In this document: piece by piece, positions 8,950-20,592 of the stretch | Position numbering within the stretch: position 1 is the first letter of the stretch | How the letters are laid out: the number at the start of each line of letters is the position of its first letter | NCBI GenBank assembly: GCA_029261855.1 | Contig: JAJDAN010000089.1 | Span: 372,001 to 436,000 of the forward strand | Direction of reading: 5' to 3' | DNA: 64,000 nt | Origin: Deltaproteobacteria bacterium | GTDB taxonomy: Bacteria; Myxococcota_A; UBA9160; UBA4427 | Translations under genes and position numbers: made by a program | Notes under the pieces: model-generated | Seen by the model: the letters and a program-made list of their open reading frames with translations, nothing else | Database searches by the model: none | Told to the model about the DNA's origin: nothing

Positions 8950-9432
8950 ATGGCGATTCAGGTAGGCGATCGCATTCCCGACGTGACCCTCAAGACCATG
9001 AAGGACGGCAAGATCCAGGACGTCAAGACCGGCGACCTCTTCGGCGGACGCAAGGTCGTCCTGTTCTCCGTACCCGGCGCGTTCACCCCCACCTGCTCGG
9101 CCAAGCACCTGCCGGGCTTCGTCGGAAAGGCCGACGCCATCAAGGCCAAGGGCGTGGACGAGATCGCGTGCGTTTCGGTGAACGACGTCTTCGTGATGGG
9201 CGCCTGGGCCGAAGCCCAGAACGCTGGCGACAAGGTGACGCTGCTGGCGGACGGCAACGGCGAGCTCGCCAAGGCCATCGGCCTGGACTTCGACGGCTCG
9301 AACTTCGGAATGGGCACACGCTCACAGCGCTTCGCCGCCGTCGTCGACAACGGCGAGGTCACCCTCCTCAACGTGGAGGCTCCCGGGAAGTTCGAAGTGA
9401 GCGACGCCGACACGGTTCTCGCGGCGCTCTAG
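8950..9432 (+). CDS. Peroxiredoxin, Prx5 type
   Basis: A 160-residue type II (Prx5-like) peroxiredoxin that reduces hydrogen and organic peroxides with a thiol donor. The signature PGAFTPTCSAKHLPG carries the peroxidatic cysteine C49. The protein spans one thioredoxin fold with the expected length and the conserved GVDEIACVSVNDVFVM and GLGMRSQR-like (GMGTRSQRFA) regions. AGGA followed by AAGGAG about 10 bp upstream of ATG 8950 is a good ribosome-binding site. No second conserved cysteine is evident near the end, so it is probably a 1-Cys or glutaredoxin/glutathione-dependent form. It is convergent with the helicase gene. Confidence 0.93.
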   Translation: MAIQVGDRIPDVTLKTMKDGKIQDVKTGDLFGGRKVVLFSVPGAFTPTCSAKHLPGFVGKADAIKAKGVDEIACVSVNDVFVMGAWAEAQNAGDKVTLLADGNGELAKAIGLDFDGSNFGMGTRSQRFAAVVDNGEVTLLNVEAPGKFEVSDADTVLAAL

Positions 9433-9478
9433 GCCACTCTCGACGCTCTAGGCAGCTCGCGGCGCTAGACAGCTTCGT

Positions 9479-12052
9479 TCAAGTCGTCTCGCTTGCGGTC
9501 TCGCGCTTCGGCCGCCGAGAGCTTCGGCGCCGGCGCGGCCGCTTGCGAGCGGCCTTCGTCTTCTTCTTGCCACCCTTGCGGCGAGCCGCCTTCTTCTTCC
9601 GGATCGGATCGAAGAAGGTCGTCGGGCGTTGGGGCGCGCGACGGCAGACGTCGCAGATGCCGCACTCCTCGTCCACCGGCAGATCGAAGTACTCGCCCAA
9701 CAACTGGGCCCGACAACGCTCGGCAATGGCGTACTTGTCGATGGCGTCCATGCGGGCCCCGTCCTGCTTGCGGAGGGTTCGCAGCTGCTCGCGCAGGTGC
9801 TTGGCCTCCTGGACCAGCTCCTCGTGGGTGACCAGCGCTTCGACCTTCTTGCTGCGATCGAAGTGCACGAGGCCCGCCGTCTCGAACATGGCGACGACGG
9901 CGGCGGTCACCCGCTGCGACACGCGTGAGGCCGCAGACAGATCGATGAGGTCGGGCTCGCGGTGTTCCTCGACGTAGGCGGCCAGCGCCTTTGCCACCTG
10001 GAACAGCTGGACGGGGTTCACGCGGCTCTGGCTGAGCAGGAACTCGTGGATGTCGCGATCCATGTCGTGGTGCAGCAGGATGCAATGAGCGCGACGGCCG
10101 TCGCGACCCGCACGACCGGCCTCCTGAACGTACTGCTCGATGGACGCCGGTGTCTGGAAGTGCACCACATAGCGGAAGTCGCGCTTGTCGATTCCGAGCC
10201 CGAAGGCGCTGGTCGCGACCATGACCCGCCGCTGACCGTCGCGCATCATGATTTCCTGCTCGGCCTTGCGCTCGGTCCCGTTCATTCCGCCGTGATAGCG
10301 GTGAACGGGAATGCCCATCTCCTTGAGCGCACCGTGGACTGCGTCCACGTCCTTGGTGGTCGAGCAGTAGACGATGCCCGGCCTCCGCAGCCGCAAGACC
10401 AGCCGGCCGAGTGCGCGCAGGCGCGCCGTGCTGCCGCATTCGATCACCTCGAACGCGAGGTTGGCCCGGTGGGGAGACGCCGTGATCTCGAGCGGATCGC
10501 GCATGTCCAGGATGCGATCGAGGTCGTCGCGCACGGGCTCCGTGGCCGTTGCGGTCAACGCCAGCACGGGGGGCCGCCCGTAGCGCTCGAGCAGGGTCCC
10601 GAGTCGCAAGTAGGCCGGGCGGAAGTCGTGCCCCCATTCCGACGCACAGTGCGCCTCGTCCACGGCGAACAGGGAGATGCCCGTGCGCCCCAGCACCGGC
10701 AAGAGGTCGTAGCCCGCCAGGGTCTCCGGCGTCGTCATGACGAGCAGCGGGCCGCCTTCGGCCACCCGCTCGAGCGCCGCTGCCCGGGCCTTGCCGCGGA
10801 TCGTGCCGTCGAAGCGGACCACCGGGACGCCGCGCTTCTGCAGGTTGTTCACCTGGTCTTCGAGCAGCGCCAGCAGCGGCGACACCACCACGACCGGATT
10901 CGGGAGCAGCATCGCGGGGATCTGGTAGCAGGCCGATTTCCCATAGCCGGTCGGAAGCACGACGAGGGCATCCCCGCCATTCATCACCTGCTCGATGGTG
11001 TCTTCCTGTTCCGGGTGGAGTTTCCCGATGCCGAGCACCCGCGCCGCTTCCTCGACGGTCGTCGGCTGGACGTAGGGCAGAATCTCGGGCGGCGGGGGCG
11101 CAGCGTCGGCTTCCCCCGGGCGGCGGCGCCGCCGACGCCGCCGTCCGCGCTTGGCGTTCTTTTCGTCGTCGCGCGGCCCCTTTCGATTCCCGCCGCGTTT
11201 GCGGCCTCCGCCACTGCGGTCGGGGTTGGGCTTCTGCGCATCGGCCGCCGCGGTACCGGCCGCGGTATCGGCTTCGGCGTCGCCACTTCCAGCGCGCTTC
11301 TCGCGTTCGCGGTTGGCTTCGCCGGCCTCTCCACTTCCCTCATTGTCTCCCTCGCCGCCGCGCCTCCGCCGACCGCGCCGTCGGCGCCCTCGCCGTCCGC
11401 GACGACGGCGGCGTTCGCCGGGCTGTCCGTCCCCGTCGCCAGAAGCGGGCGCCGGTTGACGCGCGTCCGCGGCGGTGCGGTTGGCGTCCGAAGCCATCGC
11501 CGCCGACGACGTGGCGTCCGACGCACGAGACTCCGGCGGATCCGCCGGGGGCCTGGCCCTCGACCGAGCCCCAGCCGGCGCTCCAGTCGGTACGCGCGTC
11601 GCGGCCGGCTCCTGGCGGACCGCAGCAGCGGGGGCGTTCGCGGGAGCCGCGCTCGACTCGGTCGCGTCGCGCGCTGCGGGCTTCGTCGTCGTCTTCTTGG
11701 CTGCGGTCTTCTTCCTTGCGCTCTTCGGGGCGGCGGCCTTCTTGCTCGCCGTCTTCTTGGCGGGAGCCTTCGCAGACGCCACCTTTTTGGAGGCCACTTT
11801 CTTCGAAGCCGTCTTCTTGGCCGTCGTCTTCTTGGCGGAGGTCTTCTTCGCGGCCGTCTTCTTGGCCCCGGCCTTCTTGACTGCGGTCTTCTTGACGGCG
11901 GTCTTCTTCGCGGCGGCCTTCTTGCGTGCCGTCAACGCAACATCCCCGTAGTTCGCGCGCTCGACACCACGTTCTGAGCCATCCTCAACACCATCTTCAA
12001 AGCCACCCTTCCGCAGATCGCTAGATCGGCAGATCTCGAATCGACTGCTCAC
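9479..12052 (-). CDS. RecQ-family DNA helicase with long histone-H1-like basic N-terminal region
   Basis: An 857-residue protein whose residues about 330-810 form a RecQ superfamily 2 helicase: motif I LPTGYGKSACYQ, motif II VDEAHCASEWGHDFR, motif III LTATAT, motif VI EYVQEAGRAGRDGR-like (QYVQEAGRAGRDGR), and a RecQ zinc-binding cluster (CRAQLL, CGICDVC). There is no HRDC domain. The first 330 residues are disordered. Residues about 40-120 are KKTA/KKTV repeats like histone H1 tails, then Ala/Pro/Asp-rich linker, then Arg blocks (RRRRRGRRGRR-type). A second basic tail ends the protein. GTG 12052 is the longest start; TTG 11935 (giving LTARKKAAAKK) is an alternative. Role: DNA unwinding in repair or recombination, probably with tight nucleoid association. 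Confidence 0.88.
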   Translation of the reverse strand: MSSRFEICRSSDLRKGGFEDGVEDGSERGVERANYGDVALTARKKAAAKKTAVKKTAVKKAGAKKTAAKKTSAKKTTAKKTASKKVASKKVASAKAPAKKTASKKAAAPKSARKKTAAKKTTTKPAARDATESSAAPANAPAAAVRQEPAATRVPTGAPAGARSRARPPADPPESRASDATSSAAMASDANRTAADARQPAPASGDGDGQPGERRRRRGRRGRRRRGRRRRGGEGDNEGSGEAGEANREREKRAGSGDAEADTAAGTAAADAQKPNPDRSGGGRKRGGNRKGPRDDEKNAKRGRRRRRRRRPGEADAAPPPPEILPYVQPTTVEEAARVLGIGKLHPEQEDTIEQVMNGGDALVVLPTGYGKSACYQIPAMLLPNPVVVVSPLLALLEDQVNNLQKRGVPVVRFDGTIRGKARAAALERVAEGGPLLVMTTPETLAGYDLLPVLGRTGISLFAVDEAHCASEWGHDFRPAYLRLGTLLERYGRPPVLALTATATEPVRDDLDRILDMRDPLEITASPHRANLAFEVIECGSTARLRALGRLVLRLRRPGIVYCSTTKDVDAVHGALKEMGIPVHRYHGGMNGTERKAEQEIMMRDGQRRVMVATSAFGLGIDKRDFRYVVHFQTPASIEQYVQEAGRAGRDGRRAHCILLHHDMDRDIHEFLLSQSRVNPVQLFQVAKALAAYVEEHREPDLIDLSAASRVSQRVTAAVVAMFETAGLVHFDRSKKVEALVTHEELVQEAKHLREQLRTLRKQDGARMDAIDKYAIAERCRAQLLGEYFDLPVDEECGICDVCRRAPQRPTTFFDPIRKKKAARRKGGKKKTKAARKRPRRRRSSRRPKRETASETT
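11689..11930 (-). repeat. Degenerate tandem codon repeat encoding KKTA-type tail
   Basis: Inside the helicase gene, blocks read on the plus strand as variants of GCCGTCTTCTTGGC recur about every 12-15 bp. On the minus strand they encode Lys-Lys-Thr-Ala and Lys-Lys-Val-Ala units, about 15 copies. It is a coding repeat, comparable to histone H1 C-terminal tails, and a likely site of length variation between strains. Confidence 0.75.
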
Positions 12053-14633
<2,581 letters not shown>

Positions 14634-14645
14634 CGACCTTCGAGC

Positions 14646-15497
14646 ATGACCCAAGCCGAAGGACATCGCTTCGATCGCGATACCGATCTCCGCCTCGTCG
14701 ACGTACGCGAGGCAGACGGGATCTCGACCCACGTCTTCGACGCGCGAATCGACGCGGGCTGGTGGATCCACGCGGGGCCGAACGGGGGCTACCTCGCGGC
14801 AATCCTGCTGCGCAGCATGCTGGAGGCCGTCGACGACCCGTCACGCAGCCCGCGCACCCAGACCACCCACTTCACCGCGCGCCCCCAGAAGGGCGATGCC
14901 CGTGTCGTCGCCCGGATCGAGCGCAGCGGACGCTCACTCTCGACCTGCACCGCCCGCCTGGAACAGGACGGTCGCCTGATCGCGCTCTCTCTGGCGGCCC
15001 TCGGCTCGCCCCGCCCCGGCGATCCGCCCGTCTTCCAGGACGCGCGCATGCCCGAAGTTCCACCCCCGCGCGCCGTCGACCCGCGCGAGACGGACGAGGG
15101 CTCGCGCTTCGCCTTCCGGCAACGCTACGAGATGCGGCCGGTCTTCGACCGAACCGCGCCCGATCCGGACGGCAGCGCCGAGACCGGCGGCTGGATCCGG
15201 CTCGCCGGCGCGCGCCCGGGAGACGCCCTGCTGGTGACCGCACTGAGCGACGCCTGGCCGCCGGCTGTGTTCCAGAAGCTCGGCCGCGAAGCCAGCGGCC
15301 GCGGCGTTCCCACCGTCGAACTGACCTGCCACTTCCGCTCACCCGACGGCGTGACCCGACTGGCGCCGGACGCCTGGTATCTGGTTCGCTTCGCCACGCG
15401 CAGCGTCCGAGACGGCTTCATGGAAGAAGACGGCGAGATCTGGTCCGAGGACGGCACTCTGCTGGCGCAATCGCGCCAGCTCGCCCTGATGGCCTGA
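14646..15497 (+). CDS. Acyl-CoA thioesterase family protein (double hotdog)
   Basis: A 283-residue protein of the thioesterase-like superfamily (4HBT_3/TesB-like). It has two hotdog domains in tandem: residues about 20-120 (WWIHAGPNGGYLAAILLRSM, with a long central helix) and about 160-280. This class hydrolyses acyl-CoA to free acid and CoA in beta-oxidation overflow or lipid catabolism. It follows isocitrate dehydrogenase by 12 bp, so it may be co-transcribed, and ends 7 bp from the convergent DUF1330 gene. The exact acyl specificity is unknown; the distinct TesB-type enzyme at 36905 is a second thioesterase in the window. Confidence 0.85.
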   Translation: MTQAEGHRFDRDTDLRLVDVREADGISTHVFDARIDAGWWIHAGPNGGYLAAILLRSMLEAVDDPSRSPRTQTTHFTARPQKGDARVVARIERSGRSLSTCTARLEQDGRLIALSLAALGSPRPGDPPVFQDARMPEVPPPRAVDPRETDEGSRFAFRQRYEMRPVFDRTAPDPDGSAETGGWIRLAGARPGDALLVTALSDAWPPAVFQKLGREASGRGVPTVELTCHFRSPDGVTRLAPDAWYLVRFATRSVRDGFMEEDGEIWSEDGTLLAQSRQLALMA

Positions 15498-15504
15498 CGC
15501 CCCG

Positions 15505-15918
15505 CTACGACTGCTCGAGCAGCTCGTGGGCCTGGGTCGTCGCGATCAGCCACTGACCCTCGAGGCCCATCTTGCGGTCCTCACCGATCTTGGCGACATG
15601 GTCGCTCGTGGCGATCTCGACGAAGGCCTTGCGGCTCGGATATTCGACGAGGGCGACGATCTCGAAGTCGACGTCGCTCTCCCCGATCAGCATCGAATCG
15701 ACCCGTCCGGTCCAGATGAAGCGGCCGCCCTTCGATTCCACGAACTTCCTCATCTCCTCGCCGTACTTCATGTACGACGCAGCGCCACTCATGCCCTGGT
15801 TCGTACCGTCGGCGGCCGCCTTGAACTTCAGCAGGTTGACCATCACGACGGGGGTGTCCTGCGGCCCCTCCATCAGCTTCTGGAACTGCGCGGGCTCGGG
15901 CATCTGGGCGATCTTCAT
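15505..15918 (-). CDS. DUF1330 family protein
   Basis: A 137-residue protein with the DUF1330 ferredoxin-like (dimeric alpha-beta barrel) fold. The segments VVMVNLLKFK, SYMKYGEEMRKFVESKGGRF and IVALVEYPSRKAFVEI match this family closely. Function is unknown; relatives sit near hydrolases and oxygenases. The ATG at 15918 is preceded by a strong GGAGG, which fixes the start and rules out the much longer open frame running back through the CoA-transferase gene. It is divergent from that gene, with only 42 bp between the two starts, so they may share a regulator. Confidence 0.88.
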   Translation of the reverse strand: MKIAQMPEPAQFQKLMEGPQDTPVVMVNLLKFKAAADGTNQGMSGAASYMKYGEEMRKFVESKGGRFIWTGRVDSMLIGESDVDFEIVALVEYPSRKAFVEIATSDHVAKIGEDRKMGLEGQWLIATTQAHELLEQS

Positions 15919-15960
15919 CGTGGTCCTCCGTGACCTGGGTCGGCCGGTTATCGTGTGGTC

Positions 15961-18420
15961 ATGGCTTCGAGAGAGAGTGAGAGCGAGATCGAACAGGCCC
16001 GAGCACGCGGTGCCCTCCACGGACTGCGCGTGCTCGAACTCGGTGAGAGCGTAGCGGCTCCCTACTGCACCAAACTGCTGGGCGACCTCGGCGCGGAAGT
16101 CGTCAAGGTCGAGCACCCGGACGCTGGCGACCCGTCGCGGGCCCGGGGCCCCCAGCTCGACGGCGCCTTCGATCCCGAGCGCAGCGGCAGCTTCCTGTAC
16201 CTGAACACGAGCAAACGATCGGTCCGCCTCGACCTGCAGATGGGAGAGGACCGGGAGATCTTCTCCGCGCTCGCCGCCCGCTCGGACGTGCTCGTCGAGG
16301 ACCGCACACCGGGAAGCCTTGCCGCCCTCGAGCTCGACTACGGGGCGCTCGCCCGCATCAACCCGGCCCTGATCGTGACTTCGGTGACGCCCTACGGACA
16401 GACCGGGCCGAACGCCCTCCATCACAGCCGCCACCTGAACGGGTATCACGCCGGAGGGCACGCCTCGCCCTTCGCGCGCATCGGGGCCGAGCAGCGCGCA
16501 CCGTCTCGCGCCGGCGGCTACCTCGGCGAGTACGACGCCGGCCTGACCGCGGCCCTCGGCACCCTGGCCGCGGTCTACGCACGCGCCGGCACCGGGCGCG
16601 GCCAGCACGTGGACTGTTCGAAGCAGGAAGCCATGATGTGCCTCGAGCGGGTCACCATCGGACGCTTCGCCAACGAGTCGGACCCGTTCTCCGGCTCGGG
16701 CGGCCCGGGTGGCCTCAGCCAGGCGAAAGACGGCTGGGTGATGCTCACGACCCTCGAGCAACACCAGTGGGAAGGGCTGCTGCGGGCGATGGGCGACCCG
16801 GACTGGGCGAAGGCCGACTGGTGCCAGACCGCCGCCGGCCGCATGGAACACATGGACGAGATCGCCGCGCGCAAGGACGAGTGGGGCAAGACCCTGACGC
16901 GCGAGGAGATCTACCACCTGGCCCAGGCCGAAGGCACACCGGCCGCCCCGGTCCGCGACGTCGCCGAGGTACTGGCGTGGCGTCAACCGCGCGCTCGGGG
17001 GTTCTTCCGCGACCTCGACCACCCGCACGCGGGTCGACTCGCGACCCCGACGGCGCCCTATCTCTTCTCGAAGACTCCCTGGGTCGGTACGCGCGCGCCC
17101 CTCTTCGGAGAGCACGACCGCGAGATCCGCTCCGAACTCGGCAGCGAGACGCCCGCCGTCGCCGTTCGCCCCGCGAAGGTGAAGGCCGGCGCGCCGCCCG
17201 CGCGACCCCTCGAAGGCATCCGCGTTGCGGATTTCACCTGGGCCTGGGCGGGACCCCAAGGATCGCTGCTGCTCCGCATGCTCGGTGCGGAGGTCATCAA
17301 GATCGAAAGCCGTGCGCGACTCGACCATTCGCGCGTGCACTCGCTCACCGCGGGATCCCTACGAGGCGGCATCGACGAGTCGCCCGTCTTCAACGATCTG
17401 AACCTCGGCAAGCGCAGCGTCACCCTCAACCTGCGAAGCGACGGCGGACGCGAGCTCGTCCGGAAGCTCGTCGCCGAGTGCGACATCGTGCTGCAGAACA
17501 TGCGGCCCGGAGTGCTCGACCGCATGGGGCTCGGCTACGACGATCTGTGCAAGGTCCGTCCCGACCTGATCATGCTGTCGTCGTCGGCGGTGGGGGCCAG
17601 CGGCCCGGAAGGCAGCTATGCGGGCTACGCGCCCACCTTCGCCTGCCTGTCCGGCGTCGCCAGCATTTCCGGGCATCCCGACGAGCCCCCCATCGCGCTC
17701 AGCGGATCCGTCGACCTGCGGGTCGGCACCGCGTCGGCCTTCGCGGTGCTCGCGGCGCTCCACTACCGCCAGCGGACGGGCGAGGGCCAGAACATCGACC
17801 TTTCGTCGACCGAGGTCATGAGCGCCATGATGGGCCATGCCTTCCTCGACCAGCAGCTCTCTGGGCGCGTGCCGCAGCGCATGGGCAACCGCGACGACTG
17901 GATGGCGCCACACGGCTGCTACCCGTGCCAGAGCGACGCCAGCGCGCGAGCCGGCGTCGGCACCTGGCTGACCCTCGCCGTCGACGGTGACCCGGAGTGG
18001 GCGGCGCTGCGCGGCGTTCTTCAGGACCCGGAGCTCGACGGGGCGGACTTCGAGACCGCGGCGGCTCGCAAGCAGAACGAGGACCGCCTGGACGCACACA
18101 TCGAGCGCTGGACCCGCGCGCGCACCGCGGACGCCGCGGTCGACGAACTGCAGGCGGCAGGTCTTGCGGCGGCGCGCCTGCACAACGGCGCCAGCCTGTC
18201 CCGGGACGCGCATGTGACCGAGCGCCAGGCGTTCGTGCCCGTCGTCCATCCCCTCCTCGGCGACCTGCGCGTGGTGCGACCGCCCTGGCGCATGGAAGGC
18301 GCTGCGATCGATGAGCCCGCGCCACTGCTCGGCCAGCACAACGACTACGTGCTGGGCGAGATCCTCGGCCTCGACGCGGGCGAGATCGAGCGGCTCACCC
18401 GTGAGGAAATCGTCTATTGA
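15961..18420 (+). CDS. Tandem CaiB/BaiF (class III) CoA-transferase fusion
   Basis: An 819-residue protein made of two class III CoA-transferase domains. The first begins LHGLRVLELGESVAAPYCTK (residues about 20-400), the second LEGIRVADFTWAWAGPQGS (about 415-815). These enzymes move CoA between organic acids via an aspartyl-CoA mixed anhydride. Both domains keep a candidate catalytic Asp: D192 in GEYDAGLT and D585 in GSVDLRVG. Most relatives are about 400-residue homodimers with interlocked rings, so this is a covalent pseudo-dimer. ATG 15961 is preferred to GTG 15955. It probably activates an acid substrate for the surrounding catabolic enzymes; the substrate is not predictable. Confidence 0.92.
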   Translation: MASRESESEIEQARARGALHGLRVLELGESVAAPYCTKLLGDLGAEVVKVEHPDAGDPSRARGPQLDGAFDPERSGSFLYLNTSKRSVRLDLQMGEDREIFSALAARSDVLVEDRTPGSLAALELDYGALARINPALIVTSVTPYGQTGPNALHHSRHLNGYHAGGHASPFARIGAEQRAPSRAGGYLGEYDAGLTAALGTLAAVYARAGTGRGQHVDCSKQEAMMCLERVTIGRFANESDPFSGSGGPGGLSQAKDGWVMLTTLEQHQWEGLLRAMGDPDWAKADWCQTAAGRMEHMDEIAARKDEWGKTLTREEIYHLAQAEGTPAAPVRDVAEVLAWRQPRARGFFRDLDHPHAGRLATPTAPYLFSKTPWVGTRAPLFGEHDREIRSELGSETPAVAVRPAKVKAGAPPARPLEGIRVADFTWAWAGPQGSLLLRMLGAEVIKIESRARLDHSRVHSLTAGSLRGGIDESPVFNDLNLGKRSVTLNLRSDGGRELVRKLVAECDIVLQNMRPGVLDRMGLGYDDLCKVRPDLIMLSSSAVGASGPEGSYAGYAPTFACLSGVASISGHPDEPPIALSGSVDLRVGTASAFAVLAALHYRQRTGEGQNIDLSSTEVMSAMMGHAFLDQQLSGRVPQRMGNRDDWMAPHGCYPCQSDASARAGVGTWLTLAVDGDPEWAALRGVLQDPELDGADFETAAARKQNEDRLDAHIERWTRARTADAAVDELQAAGLAAARLHNGASLSRDAHVTERQAFVPVVHPLLGDLRVVRPPWRMEGAAIDEPAPLLGQHNDYVLGEILGLDAGEIERLTREEIVY

Positions 18421-18426
18421 GCAGTG

Positions 18427-18453
18427 TGACCCCAGGACGAAGCCCCGGGGTCA
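18427..18453. terminator. Bidirectional terminator-like hairpin
   Basis: TGACCCC at 18427-18433 and GGGGTCA at 18447-18453 form a perfect 7-bp stem with a 13-base loop. It lies between the convergent CoA-transferase and flavoenzyme genes and overlaps the stop codon of the latter. There is no strong T-run, so intrinsic termination would be weak. Confidence 0.45.
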
Positions 18454-20589
18454 GGACCGCTCGACCCGGAGCGCTGCGTGGAAGCCGTCGTGGATGGCTC
18501 CCTCGATGTAGCTGACACCGCTGCAGTCGCCGATCACCTCGACGCGTTCGGCCAGGCCTTCGAAGCGCGCGGCCTGGGCGTCGTTCGCGAGCAGGCCCGT
18601 GGCAATGATCACGGTTTCGGCCTGGACCTCGCGTTCGTCGCCGTCGGTGGTAAAGAACACGCTCTTCTTACCCACCTCGCTGATCTGCGCGTTCGTCACC
18701 AGGGTGACGCCCGCGCGACGCAGGTCTTCGAGCACCCGCCAGCGGCGCGGCAGCGCCATTTCCTTGGCGAGGGTCGCGCCCTCTTCGAGGACCGTGACCT
18801 GGCGACCCCGTTCGGCCAGGAATTCCGCCAGCTCGCAGCCGACGAGTCCACCACCGATCACACACACCTGCCGGCCGACGGGCATCCAGGCCTTCGAGGC
18901 CTGGCGCAGCTTCGACGGGTCGCTGGTCACGCGTGCTGCGCGACCCGCGCGCACCGCGACGCGTGCGGTGAGCGACAACTTGCCGCGCGCGACTTCGTCG
19001 CCCTCACCCGTGAGCAGCGAGCGAAGGTCGTCGCCATCGAAGACGTGGCCCTGATCGACACCGGGGATCTCCGGCGCGGCCCGCCGCGCACCCAGGGCGA
19101 GCAGCAGGACGTCGGGTGAGAGCGACCGCACGAGCTCGGGGGTCGCCTCGGTCTCGAGCCGGACGTCCACTCCCGCCTGCTCGACCTGCCGCGCGAGCCA
19201 GCGCAGCAGCCGCTCGTTGGGCTCGTAGACCAGAGACGCGAAACGCAGGGTGCCGCCCAGCTGGGACGCCTTCTCGAGCAGCGTCACCTCATGGCCACGC
19301 AGGGCCGCCACCCGTGCGGCCTCCTGCCCCGCCGGTCCGCCGCCGACGATCACCACGCGCTTGCGCGCGGCGGCCTGCGAGGTCTCGGCGTCCCGCAGCT
19401 CCCACTCGTTCGCGACGACGGGGTTGACCGCGCACTTCACCCGGCGGTCGAAGAAGGGCTGCTCGACGCAGGTGTAGCAATACACGCAGGGCCGCACGTC
19501 CTCGGAGCGGCCGTCCAGGATCTTCCGTGCGATGTGCGGGTCGGCGAGCAGCTTGCGCGCCATGGCGATGATGTCTGCGCCGCCGTCCCGGATGAGCGCG
19601 TCGCCGACCTCGGGCTCGATGCGCCCCACGGCGATGATCGGGATCTCGACGCACTGCTTGATGGCCCGAGCATTGTCCACATAGCCCGCGGGCTTGTGGA
19701 CGAGGGGCGCCTCGGTAAAGGCTCCGCCGCTGGTCGCGTCCGCGTACGCGCTGATGTTGAGGGCGTCGGCGCCGGCCTCCTGCGCGAGGCGCGCCGTCAC
19801 CCTGGCGTCTTCGAGGGTGGTGCCGCCGGGGGTGCGGAATTCTTCGGCGTCGATGCGGCACCAGACCGCGAAGTCGTCGCCCGTGCGTTCCTTGCAGGCG
19901 CGGATCACCTGCTGCAAGAGCCGCGCGCGATTCTCGCGGCTGCCGCCGTACTCGTCGTCGCGCCTGTTCCAGGCGGGCGACAGGAACTCGGAAAGGATGT
20001 AGCCGTGCGCGGCGTGCAGCTCGACTCCGTCGAAACCGGCGCGTTCGACTCGCACCGCGGCGGACGCGAACTGGTCGATCAGCCAGTCGATGTCCTGCTG
20101 GCTCGCGGGCCGGATCCTGGGTGCGGCGCCGCCGAAGGCCTTCATCAACAAGCCGATCTCGTCGGGCGTGAGGTCCTGCATCATGTCCATGGCGCCGTGG
20201 AATTCAGGCAGCGATGGCATCAGGACCTCGCGGCCCTGGATGGTGTCGAGGCGCGAGACCTTGCCGTGATGCACGAGCTGCGCCGCAACCTTCGCGCCGT
20301 GGCGATGCACGGCTTCGGCGAGCTTCGCGAGTCCCGGGATGTACTTGTCGTGGGACAGCCCGATCTGGTGAGCGGTCGTCGCGCCCTTGGGATACGCGAC
20401 GGCGCCCACCTCGGTGATGACGAGCCCGACGCCGCCCTTCGCGCGTTCTTCGTAGTAGGCGATCATGCGATCGCCCACGAAGCCGTCGTCCTCGCAGACC
20501 TCGACACCCATGCCCGCCATGGCGATGCGGTTCTCGAGCTCGAGGGGCCCGATGCGTACCTTGGATCGCAGGTGCTCGAAGGCGGCCAT
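18451..20589 (-). CDS. NADH:flavin oxidoreductase / 2,4-dienoyl-CoA reductase type flavoenzyme
   Basis: A 712-residue enzyme of the FadH/trimethylamine dehydrogenase type. An N-terminal old-yellow-enzyme TIM barrel binds FMN (KVRIGPLELENRIAMAG to about residue 370; VELHAAHGYILSEFLSP). A 4Fe-4S cluster follows with cysteines in CVYCYTCVEQPFFDRRVKC. The C-terminal FAD/NAD(P) module begins VVIVGGGPAGQEAARVAALRG, with a second dinucleotide motif VIGGGLVGCELAEFLAERG. Family members reduce 2,4-dienoyl-CoA, other enones, or demethylate amines and steroids. The enoyl-CoA hydratase gene lies 3 bp upstream on the same strand, supporting a role in breaking down an unsaturated acyl-CoA (inference). Confidence 0.92.
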   Translation of the reverse strand: MAAFEHLRSKVRIGPLELENRIAMAGMGVEVCEDDGFVGDRMIAYYEERAKGGVGLVITEVGAVAYPKGATTAHQIGLSHDKYIPGLAKLAEAVHRHGAKVAAQLVHHGKVSRLDTIQGREVLMPSLPEFHGAMDMMQDLTPDEIGLLMKAFGGAAPRIRPASQQDIDWLIDQFASAAVRVERAGFDGVELHAAHGYILSEFLSPAWNRRDDEYGGSRENRARLLQQVIRACKERTGDDFAVWCRIDAEEFRTPGGTTLEDARVTARLAQEAGADALNISAYADATSGGAFTEAPLVHKPAGYVDNARAIKQCVEIPIIAVGRIEPEVGDALIRDGGADIIAMARKLLADPHIARKILDGRSEDVRPCVYCYTCVEQPFFDRRVKCAVNPVVANEWELRDAETSQAAARKRVVIVGGGPAGQEAARVAALRGHEVTLLEKASQLGGTLRFASLVYEPNERLLRWLARQVEQAGVDVRLETEATPELVRSLSPDVLLLALGARRAAPEIPGVDQGHVFDGDDLRSLLTGEGDEVARGKLSLTARVAVRAGRAARVTSDPSKLRQASKAWMPVGRQVCVIGGGLVGCELAEFLAERGRQVTVLEEGATLAKEMALPRRWRVLEDLRRAGVTLVTNAQISEVGKKSVFFTTDGDEREVQAETVIIATGLLANDAQAARFEGLAERVEVIGDCSGVSYIEGAIHDGFHAALRVERS

Positions 20590-20592
20590 GGA

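Noticed and set aside
11475-11951. Open plus-strand frame rich in Phe, Leu and Ala resembling a membrane protein
   Set aside because: It is the reverse complement of the Lys-rich repeat of the helicase (AAG codons read as CTT/TTC), so it is a shadow.
15919-17340. Long minus-strand frame extending the DUF1330 protein to over 600 residues
   Set aside because: It is antisense to the CoA-transferase gene; the GGAGG-preceded ATG at 15918 fixes the real start.
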